A DNA stretch of 12,082 bases, taken from positions 1 through 12,082 of the forward strand of contig JBPCRW010000143.1 of NCBI GenBank assembly GCA_050996405.1. The letters run 5' to 3'. Below, one piece after another: positions 6,380 through 12,082 of this stretch; within the stretch, counting starts at the first letter, position 1, and each line of letters opens with the position of its first letter. The notes under the pieces are model-generated. The model was not told the DNA's origin and ran no database searches. It saw only the letters and a list, made by a program, of their open reading frames with translations. This stretch comes from JBPCRW01 sp050996405 (GTDB lineage: Bacteria > Acidobacteriota > Blastocatellia > Pyrinomonadales > Pyrinomonadaceae). The position numbers and the translations under genes were made by a program.

Positions 6380-7612
6380 TTAGGATGTTCTTTCGCGCCA
6401 CGTCTGCGGATGACTTCCGTCGTCTAATCTGACCATCGAAATCGCGCCGGGTGAAGGGCAAATCAGCGCGCAGAGATTGCAGCCGACGCATTCCGGTTCA
6501 TCGACGACCGGATATTTATTTTCGTCAAAATCGAAACATTGATGCGCGCCGTCTTCGCAGGCGACATAACAGAGATTGCATTTAATACAATGCTCGTTGT
6601 TGACGCGGGCGACGACTTTGTAATTCAAATCGAGATTTCCCCAATCGGTGACGCGCCCGACCGATTTTCCGACGATTTCATTGACCGAAGCGAAACCTTT
6701 CTCGTCCAAATAGTTGTTTAAACCGTCAATCATATCCTCGACAATTCGATAACCGTAATGCATTACTGCCGTGCAAACCTGAACCGTTCCCGCGCCGAGC
6801 AGTAGAAATTCGACCGCGTCGCGCCAATTGGAAATTCCACCAATTCCGCTAATTGGAATGTTAAATTCAGCATCGCGCGCCAGTTCCGAAACCATATTCA
6901 AAGCAATCGGTTTAACGGCAGTTCCGCAATATCCGCCGTGCGCCGCCATTCCATTGACATTCGGATATGGAATCATCGAATCAATATCAACGCCCATCAC
7001 GGAATTTATCGTATTTATCAGCGAAACCGCGTCCGCGCCGCCTTTCGCCGCCGCGCGTCCGGGCGGAATAATGTTCGTTACATTCGGCGTAAGTTTCACA
7101 ATCACGGGCAAATTGGAAACTTCCTTGACCCATTCCGTAACCATACAAGTATATTCAGGAACTTGCCCCATCGCCGCGCCCATTCCGCGCTCACTCATTC
7201 CGTGCGGGCAGCCGAAATTCAATTCAAAACCGTCCGCGCCCGTGTCCTGCGATTTTTTCACAATCTCGTGCCAAGCCTCGCGTTTCGATTCGACCATCAG
7301 CGAAACAATCACGGCGTTGTTCGGATATTTCTTTTTGCACTCGTAAATTTCTTTCAAATTTACGTCAAGCGGACGGTCTGTAATCAGTTCGATATTGTTC
7401 AAACCAATCATCCGCGCCGCGCCGTAATCAATCGAAGCCAACCGCGAAGAAACATTAACAATCGGCTCGCCCAAAGTTTTCCAAACCGCGCCGCCCCAAC
7501 CCGCGTCAAACGCCCGTTCAACCATCGAACCCATATTCGTCGGCGGCGCGGATGCCAGCCAGAAAGGATTCGGCGACTTGATGCCCGCGAAATTTACGCT
7601 TAAATCTGCCAT
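6380..7612 (-). CDS. preA: Dihydropyrimidine dehydrogenase, FMN/Fe-S subunit PreA
   Basis: PreA with PreT reduces uracil or thymine to the 5,6-dihydro form in the cytoplasm. The 410 aa have the expected layout: a dihydroorotate-dehydrogenase-like FMN barrel (about 1-310; FGCPHGMSERGMG at 133-145, VKLTPNVT, SLINTINS, GGYCGTAVKPIAL, PISGIGG) and a C-terminal ferredoxin part with two CxxCxxCxxxC clusters (C342, C345, C348, C352 and C375, C378, C381, C385). The residue matching the active-site loop cysteine of mammalian DPD (ACGQDP) is Met148 here (AAMGQVP), so the catalytic acid may differ or the substrate may not be uracil. The first 116 bases are duplicated at 8381-8496, and the gene now follows vapC by 73 bases without a Shine-Dalgarno sequence. 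It is the last gene of the operon, ending 5 bases from the bidirectional terminator. Confidence 0.93.
   Translation of the reverse strand: MADLSVNFAGIKSPNPFWLASAPPTNMGSMVERAFDAGWGGAVWKTLGEPIVNVSSRLASIDYGAARMIGLNNIELITDRPLDVNLKEIYECKKKYPNNAVIVSLMVESKREAWHEIVKKSQDTGADGFELNFGCPHGMSERGMGAAMGQVPEYTCMVTEWVKEVSNLPVIVKLTPNVTNIIPPGRAAAKGGADAVSLINTINSVMGVDIDSMIPYPNVNGMAAHGGYCGTAVKPIALNMVSELARDAEFNIPISGIGGISNWRDAVEFLLLGAGTVQVCTAVMHYGYRIVEDMIDGLNNYLDEKGFASVNEIVGKSVGRVTDWGNLDLNYKVVARVNNEHCIKCNLCYVACEDGAHQCFDFDENKYPVVDEPECVGCNLCALICPSPGAISMVRLDDGSHPQTWRERTS
7497..7612 (-). repeat. 5' end of preA, downstream copy of a 116-base duplication
   Basis: This segment matches 8381-8496 without gaps, 109 of 116 bases. 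It spans codons 1-38 of preA plus the first two bases of codon 39, and continues in frame into the rest of the gene. Immediately outside the repeat on both sides the two contexts differ, apart from an A-rich stretch before the ATG. Confidence 0.95.
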
Positions 7613-7622
7613 AGTTTTTTTT

Positions 7623-7685
7623 CTAAACCGCTGCGAGTTTCTTCTTCACAGTCCGCAAAAATTCTTCGTTATTCAAAATAGTGTA
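7623..7685 (-). pseudogene. Possible C-terminal remnant of an unknown gene between vapC and preA
   Basis: Directly after the vapC stop the same frame stays open for 20 codons, ending NEEFLRTVKKKLAAV and TAG, ten bases before the preA ATG. The tail looks like the charged C-terminus of a real protein rather than random sequence. It could be what remains of the gene that preceded preA in the donor of the inserted segment, or an older vapC extension cut off by a new stop. It is too short to identify. Confidence 0.3.
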
Positions 7686-8081
7686 TTACCAATAAATCTC
7701 GACCAAATTCGCTTCCGTAATGGCGACATCTTTCGTTATGAGCGGAATTTCAAACTCAACTGCGGTGGCGACAATCGCGTTATCAAACGGGTCTTCATTG
7801 AAATTATAGCCGACGGATTTGGCAATAATTTCGGTTTCCAAATGAGCGACGGCAAAACCGCTTTTCGACAAAACTTTGCGCGCCCAATTTTCAAAACCTT
7901 CTTTCAAATTTATCCGCCCGCGTTTTTCAAGCAGAGCGATTTCCCAAAAAACAACCGACGGAATATAAATTACGACTTCCGAATTTTCCGCTTTTTGAAA
8001 AATAGACAGAACTTTTGGCGAAAGTGAAGAATGTTTGCCGTTAAAATACCAAATCAGCGGATGCGTATCTATCACAAACAT
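7686..8081 (-). CDS. vapC: PIN-domain ribonuclease toxin, VapC family
   Basis: The 131-aa product covers a whole PIN domain. The acidic metal-binding residues are in their usual places: D5 (VIDTHPLIW), E47 (VVFWEIALLEK), D97 and D100 (EDPFDNAIVATA) and D118 (LITKDVAI). VapC proteins are Mg-dependent endoribonucleases that cut tRNA or rRNA and stop growth unless held by VapB; the specific target here cannot be read from the sequence. The ATG shares one base with the antitoxin stop (TAATG), a layout that couples toxin to antitoxin translation. The protein looks intact, so the module is probably active. It lies inside the pre operon between two copies of the preA start, upstream of complete preA and in the same direction. 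Confidence 0.9.
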   Translation of the reverse strand: MFVIDTHPLIWYFNGKHSSLSPKVLSIFQKAENSEVVIYIPSVVFWEIALLEKRGRINLKEGFENWARKVLSKSGFAVAHLETEIIAKSVGYNFNEDPFDNAIVATAVEFEIPLITKDVAITEANLVEIYW

Positions 8082-8317
8082 TAAAGATTTGCTCCGCTTC
8101 GGTCTAAAGATTGATTAAAAAGATCGGCAATTTCCTGACTTCCGCTTTCTAAATCCTCATCGAGTATCTCGATAGAACCAACCATTGATTCATTATTTAC
8201 CATAATTTCGTCGTCTAAAATGGTCAGTAACGCGCGGCGAATTTTGCCGAGTTTAACTTTTTCTTTCAATGAGACGCGACCTTGCTTATCTATCACCGCT
8301 TCAATAGTTTGAATCAT
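8081..8317 (-). CDS. VapB-type antitoxin for the adjacent PIN toxin
   Basis: The 78-aa protein has a short beta-rich N-terminus (MIQTIEAVIDKQGRVSLKEKV-type), RRALLTILDDE, and then an acidic C-terminal tail (ILDEDLESGSQEIADLFNQSLD). The N-terminus resembles the AbrB/DUF104-like DNA-binding halves of antitoxins found before PIN toxins in cyanobacteria and related bacteria, and the acidic tail would be the part that wraps and blocks the toxin. A strong Shine-Dalgarno, GAGG at 8326-8329, lies 8 bases before the ATG, unlike the neighbouring pre genes, which fits an imported, well translated antitoxin. Family knowledge predicts that antitoxin plus toxin repress their own promoter. The exact antitoxin class is uncertain. 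Confidence 0.8.
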   Translation of the reverse strand: MIQTIEAVIDKQGRVSLKEKVKLGKIRRALLTILDDEIMVNNESMVGSIEILDEDLESGSQEIADLFNQSLDRSGANL

Positions 8318-8338
8318 AAATTTTACCTCACGAATGAA

Positions 8339-8347
8339 ATAATATCA
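8339..8347 (-). promoter_or_regulatory. Putative extended -10 promoter of the vapBC module
   Basis: On the minus strand TG-A-TATTAT matches an extended -10 (5 of 6 core bases) 21 bases before the antitoxin ATG. No clear -35 is visible. ATGAAATA occurs twice on the plus strand, at 8334-8341 and 8361-8368, bracketing the -10, and could be an operator pair for autoregulation. If active, this promoter would also transcribe preA. Confidence 0.4.
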
Positions 8348-8379
8348 CATCCAATTCGGGATGAAATAGAAGAAAAATG

Positions 8380-8496
8380 TCAACCCGCGTCAAACGCTCG
8401 CTCGACCATCGAACCCATATTCGTCGGCGGCGCGGATGCCAGCCAGAAAGGATTCGGCGATTTGATGTCCGCAAAATTTACACTTAAATCTGCCAT
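8380..8496 (-). pseudogene. Truncated preA: first 38 codons, left behind by the vapBC insertion
   Basis: The frame encodes the same first 38 residues as intact preA except Gly10 to Asp. It runs into TGA (8382-8380), which is formed exactly at the junction where intact preA reads TGG. It begins 6 bases after the stop of the 49-aa gene, so this is probably the original preA start site of the operon. Seven bases differ from the working copy; six changes are synonymous. It may still be translated as a 38-aa peptide, ending about 60 bases before the antitoxin start. The 60-base stretch between it and the antitoxin holds only the putative vapBC promoter and ribosome site. Confidence 0.92.
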
Positions 8497-8502
8497 AATT
8501 TT

Positions 8503-8652
8503 TTATTTGGAATCGCGGTTTTTAGTATTACGCGGTTTGTCCTTAGATTGATTATCGGCTGTCTTTTCCTTATCAATCTTGTAAATCGGGTCGCCGTTTT
8601 TATCTACGTCCGGTATTTTTGCAAGTTCTTTCTTTAATTTTTTTTCTTCCAT
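8503..8652 (-). CDS. Small Lys-rich hydrophilic protein (49 aa) in the pre operon
   Basis: This short frame begins MEEKKLKKELAKIPDVDKNG and ends NTKNRDSK. It is about a third lysine, with no cysteine, no membrane segment and probably little fold beyond an N-terminal helix. It is supported by an AAGGAT ribosome binding site 6 bases before the ATG, better than those of preT or preA, and by its position 40 bases after preT and 6 bases before the original preA start, all on the same strand. I do not recognise a family. It may help assemble or hold the PreT-PreA complex, or be unrelated; that is speculation. Confidence 0.6.
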   Translation of the reverse strand: MEEKKLKKELAKIPDVDKNGDPIYKIDKEKTADNQSKDKPRNTKNRDSK

Positions 8653-8692
8653 AATTATCCTTTTTCTTTTTTCGAGTTCGCATTAATTGCGA

Positions 8693-10054
8693 TTAACTTC
8701 CCGCAAATTTCACTTGTTCGCCCGACAAACTAAAATGAATGCCCCGCGCCGCGAGTTTCCCCATTTGCGCGGCATCAACCGCTTCCGCGCCGCCGTTGAC
8801 GCAATCGCCGCCCGCGAAAATTTTCGGATTCGATGTTTGCATCAATTCGTTGACGGCGACGCGACCTTTCTCGTCCGTTTTGATATCGGCGACTGATTTA
8901 AAAAACGAACTCATTTTTGATTGTCCGATTGCTTTGATAATCATATCGCACGGGATTTCAAAAACTTGATTTGTGTCGCCCGTTTTCTCGCAGCGCAGAG
9001 CCATAACATTTCTGTTTTCGTTCGTCAAAATTCCAATCGGCGCGGTTTGCCAGAAGAATTCGATGCCGTCTTTTTTCGCCAATTCGTATTCGTATTCGTA
9101 AGCGGACATATCTTTTTCGGTGCGGCGATAAATCATTAAAACTCTGTTCGCGCCCAATCTTTTAGCTTGCGTGACGGCATCAATCGCCGTGTTTCCCGCG
9201 CCGATAACCGCGACGGTTTTACCGATTGGAACAGATTTCCAATCGCGTGTTTTGATTTTTTCGATAAAGTCGAGCGCGTCGAAAACGCCTTTCGCATCTT
9301 CATTCAAAATAGTTAGTTTATTTGTCGCGCCAAGTCCAACGGCGAGAAAAATCGCGTCGTAATTGTCTAAAAGAGATAAAAATTTCACTTGAATTTTGCC
9401 GCCGTCTTTTTCTTCATTACTGCCGACAATCTCCGTGTTCAATTGAAATTTCACGCCGATTTTCTCGACGTTTTCGACTTCGTCGAGCGAAACTTTTTGC
9501 GGCATTTTATATTCCGCCATTCCGTAAGTGTCTAGTCCGCCTGCAAGCGATTTGCGCTCGTAAATTGTCACGTCATAACCAAGCCGCGCGAGATATGTCG
9601 CGCACGAAAGCCCCGCCGGACCCGAACCGATAATCGCAACCGATTTGCCGTTTGCCGCGCCTTTCTGGAAAATCTGCCTGCCGCTTGTCGCAGCGTAATC
9701 AGTCGCATAGCGTTGCAGTCGTCCGATTTCAATCGGCTTGTCAATCAGAGTTTTTTCGACGCACGCGCCTTCGCATAAAACTTCGACCGGACAGACGCGG
9801 GCGCAGGTCGCGCCAATCGGATTCGCGTCGAAAATCACACGCGCCGAACCCAAAAGATTTCCCGATGCGATTTTTTTGATAAACGAAGGCACGTCGATAT
9901 GCGTCGGACAAGCCCGCGTGCAGGGCGCGTCATAACAATAAAGACAGCGATTCGATTCGAGAATCGCTTCGGCTTGCGACAAAGGCGGATTGATTTCCGC
10001 AAAGTTTTGCTCGATTTGTTCGATATTCAAAGGCGAATTGTGCATTAGCGACAT
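8693..10054 (-). CDS. preT: Dihydropyrimidine dehydrogenase, NAD(P)H/FAD/Fe-S subunit PreT
   Basis: PreT takes electrons from NAD(P)H through FAD and Fe-S clusters to PreA. The 453 aa resemble the small subunit of glutamate synthase and the N-terminal half of mammalian DPD. The Fe-S domain has two cysteine sets (C37, C40, C45, C49; C84, C88, C94, C98). The first FAD-binding Rossmann motif is GSGPAG (143-148). An inserted NAD(P)-binding domain has GAGNTA (285-290) followed by MIYRRTEKDMSAYEYE. The closing FAD motif is IFAGGDC (412-418). Length and order are normal for PreT. The ATG at 10054 lacks a clear ribosome binding site, and an ATG three codons on (10045) is as plausible. Other GltD-like oxidoreductases share these domains, but the linked preA makes the assignment strong. 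Confidence 0.93.
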   Translation of the reverse strand: MSLMHNSPLNIEQIEQNFAEINPPLSQAEAILESNRCLYCYDAPCTRACPTHIDVPSFIKKIASGNLLGSARVIFDANPIGATCARVCPVEVLCEGACVEKTLIDKPIEIGRLQRYATDYAATSGRQIFQKGAANGKSVAIIGSGPAGLSCATYLARLGYDVTIYERKSLAGGLDTYGMAEYKMPQKVSLDEVENVEKIGVKFQLNTEIVGSNEEKDGGKIQVKFLSLLDNYDAIFLAVGLGATNKLTILNEDAKGVFDALDFIEKIKTRDWKSVPIGKTVAVIGAGNTAIDAVTQAKRLGANRVLMIYRRTEKDMSAYEYEYELAKKDGIEFFWQTAPIGILTNENRNVMALRCEKTGDTNQVFEIPCDMIIKAIGQSKMSSFFKSVADIKTDEKGRVAVNELMQTSNPKIFAGGDCVNGGAEAVDAAQMGKLAARGIHFSLSGEQVKFAGS

Positions 10055-10070
10055 AATTTAATCAAGGTTT

Positions 10071-10250
10071 TTACACCTGCGGCGCGTTCTTTTTTGTGAC
10101 TAAATAAACCAATAGACAAGCCATCGCAACGACGACGGTCGAGATGTTAAATTGGTGATTTGTGAAATATAAAAATGCCGTCATAGCCAGCAATACAAAA
10201 ACCATTACCGGCAAAATCGTTCGTATCACGTTAAGATTTTTCGCGTTCAT
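10071..10250 (-). CDS. Small two-helix membrane protein (59 aa) between nitrilase and preT genes
   Basis: The frame begins MNAKNLNVIRTILPVMVFVL and ends LVTKKNAPQV. Two hydrophobic stretches, about residues 11-29 and 37-51, are separated by a short polar turn (TNHQFNIS), and the C-terminus is positively charged, giving a hairpin with both ends probably in the cytoplasm. It lies 18 bases after the nitrilase stop and 16 bases before preT, filling an otherwise empty 214-base gap, with a weak AGAG site 5 bases before the ATG. I recognise no family. A role in anchoring or in substrate uptake can only be guessed. Confidence 0.6.
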   Translation of the reverse strand: MNAKNLNVIRTILPVMVFVLLAMTAFLYFTNHQFNISTVVVAMACLLVYLVTKKNAPQV

Positions 10251-10268
10251 TATTCTCTTTTTTTACGA

Positions 10269-11138
<870 letters not shown>

Positions 11139-11151
11139 AAAAATTATTCCT

Positions 11152-12082
11152 CTAAAAAGTTTTCATCGGCTGGTTGAATTTTGCGTCATCAATCGCCGCA
11201 TTATTTTTAACTTCCAAAATCTTGCGCGTCCAACTGATATTCGGCATTGAATAATGAATGGTTGTCGGCAAATTCACACCGCCGAAATCTTTGTAATCGC
11301 CGTAATCAACCTGATATTGATAATTGCCGAGAACAGTCGGCGACGCGGCGACGCGGCGAACGAGCAATCCGTTTGAAACATCGAAATAAAGCCGTTCGCG
11401 CGAATTGTCGGGAAGCGTTCCAAGCACCAAATAAACTTCGCGCCCGTCAATTTTGTCCGTAAAACGATAATCCATTTTCGGATAAATCGTTTTCAAATCG
11501 GCATCTGAAAAAATCTGCGCGCTGCGTTTTATCTGCTCGGCTTCGTCCAATTTTAAATTGATGTTTTTGTCGCCCGCGCGTTTCCAAGCGTTCGCGCCGT
11601 CAAACGCTTCGCTGACAATCGCCTGCGGGTATTTCGTAACTATCAAAATTTTATCGCCTTTCTGCGAAATTTCTTCCGGCTCGGTTTTGCCGTTCGGCTC
11701 GACACGGCTTGCCGTAATCTGGCGCGAAGTGATTTTCGCCAGCGCGTCTTTTCCGCCGACAGCTTGCGTGTATTTGTCTAAAATCGCATCAATCGTCGGT
11801 TTCGCGTCAGGTTGTTTCGGTCTTTCTTCCGCCGCGACCGGATTTAAATTCGGCACCGATTGCGGATGCGTTTTGCCGCTGTGACAAGTGTTGCAGGAAA
11901 TTTCCGTTCGTCCGCCGAAATTATTTTTATTGATGTCAAACGTCATTTTTATCATCTCGCGGGCGGTTTGTTTTTCTTCCTTGTCGTCTTTGGCCAAATC
12001 GCCTTCGACGTGACAGAAATTGCAGTTCCCGCCCAAAGATGCCGACCTTCTATTCCTCCCTTTTCCGAGTTGGTCGGCTGGC
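11152..12082 (-). CDS. Multihaem c-type cytochrome (reaction-centre cytochrome-like) with C-terminal lipoprotein-carrier-like domain; 5' end outside window
   Basis: The frame is open through the right edge, so the N-terminus and any signal peptide are missing. A TTG at 12036 is a possible start but sits inside the conserved SASLGGNCNFCH block and is rejected. Two CxxCH haem sites are visible, CNFCH and CNTCH, about 45 residues apart, with QTAREMIKM between them that may give a Met axial ligand. This spacing recalls the photosynthetic reaction-centre cytochrome c subunit family, widely found in non-phototrophic Acidobacteriota. The last 210 residues, from PTIDAILDKYTQAVGGKDAL onward, are beta-rich and resemble LolA/outer-membrane lipoprotein-sorting domains. 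It would act in the periplasm as an electron carrier of unknown partner. The nitrilase gene starts 13 bases after its stop, so it probably belongs to the same transcript. Confidence 0.82.
   Translation of the reverse strand, partial: PADQLGKGRNRRSASLGGNCNFCHVEGDLAKDDKEEKQTAREMIKMTFDINKNNFGGRTEISCNTCHSGKTHPQSVPNLNPVAAEERPKQPDAKPTIDAILDKYTQAVGGKDALAKITSRQITASRVEPNGKTEPEEISQKGDKILIVTKYPQAIVSEAFDGANAWKRAGDKNINLKLDEAEQIKRSAQIFSDADLKTIYPKMDYRFTDKIDGREVYLVLGTLPDNSRERLYFDVSNGLLVRRVAASPTVLGNYQYQVDYGDYKDFGGVNLPTTIHYSMPNISWTRKILEVKNNAAIDDAKFNQPMKTF

Noticed and set aside
6938..7603. Plus-strand open frame opposite preA (221 codons)
   Set aside because: Arg/Asn-rich translation with no motif; preA on the other strand has full family signatures.
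7600..8510. Composite transposon or insertion sequence around vapBC
   Set aside because: The 116-base repeats are direct, homologous to preA rather than to a transposase end, and no transposase or terminal inverted repeat is present.
8282..8551. Plus-strand open frame covering the antitoxin start and the preA fragment
   Set aside because: It is antisense to features with clear starts and homology and has no ribosome binding site.
12034..12036. TTG start for the cytochrome
   Set aside because: Only four residues would precede the first haem site and a conserved-looking frame continues to the window edge, so the true start is outside.

Overview
The window looks like chromosomal DNA from a free-living Gram-negative-type bacterium of moderate GC content, most likely an Acidobacteriota member (Blastocatellia/Pyrinomonadaceae-like). 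The pointers are a reaction-centre-type multihaem cytochrome fused to a lipoprotein-carrier-like domain, a bacterial alpha-2-macroglobulin, a KdsD isomerase (hence LPS/Kdo), and a Gln/Arg/Tyr-rich exported protein with Y/F-G-x-x-x-G repeats. The taxonomic call is inference from gene content.

Left half, plus strand (1-6314). The 3' end of an alpha-2-macroglobulin gene is followed by an 80-base palindromic intergenic repeat, then a secreted protein with two NTF2-like domains. Next is a tight four-gene operon: kdsD, a stand-alone nucleotidyltransferase of the AbiEii/DUF6036 type, a 74-aa partner overlapping it by ATGA, and an exported hypothetical protein carrying an in-frame low-complexity insertion. 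The operon ends in a clear terminator. A 400-aa exported Gln-rich protein follows, and a bidirectional terminator at 6335-6374 separates it from the convergent right half.

Right half, minus strand (12082 down to 6380). This is a reductive pyrimidine catabolism operon. In transcription order it reads: dihaem cytochrome (5' end outside the window), a beta-ureidopropionase-type nitrilase, a 59-aa two-helix membrane protein, preT (NAD(P)H/FAD/Fe-S subunit), a 49-aa Lys-rich protein, a broken preA start, a vapBC toxin-antitoxin module, and complete preA (FMN/Fe-S subunit). PreT and PreA together reduce uracil or thymine to the dihydro form, and the nitrilase would cleave the N-carbamoyl-beta-amino acid two steps later. 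The dihydropyrimidinase that links these steps is not in the window.

The most interesting structure is at 7497-8496. The first 38 codons of preA occur twice, 116 bases each, gap-free, with 7 differences of which 6 are synonymous. The vapBC module lies between the copies. The upstream copy sits 6 bases after the 49-aa gene, probably the ancestral preA position, and stops exactly at the junction. The downstream copy continues into the rest of preA. The toxin-antitoxin cassette therefore appears to have entered preA while bringing a replacement 5' end from a slightly diverged preA, so that the gene was cut and repaired in one event and is now read from behind the toxin gene. No transposase, integrase, tRNA, rRNA or CRISPR array is visible.
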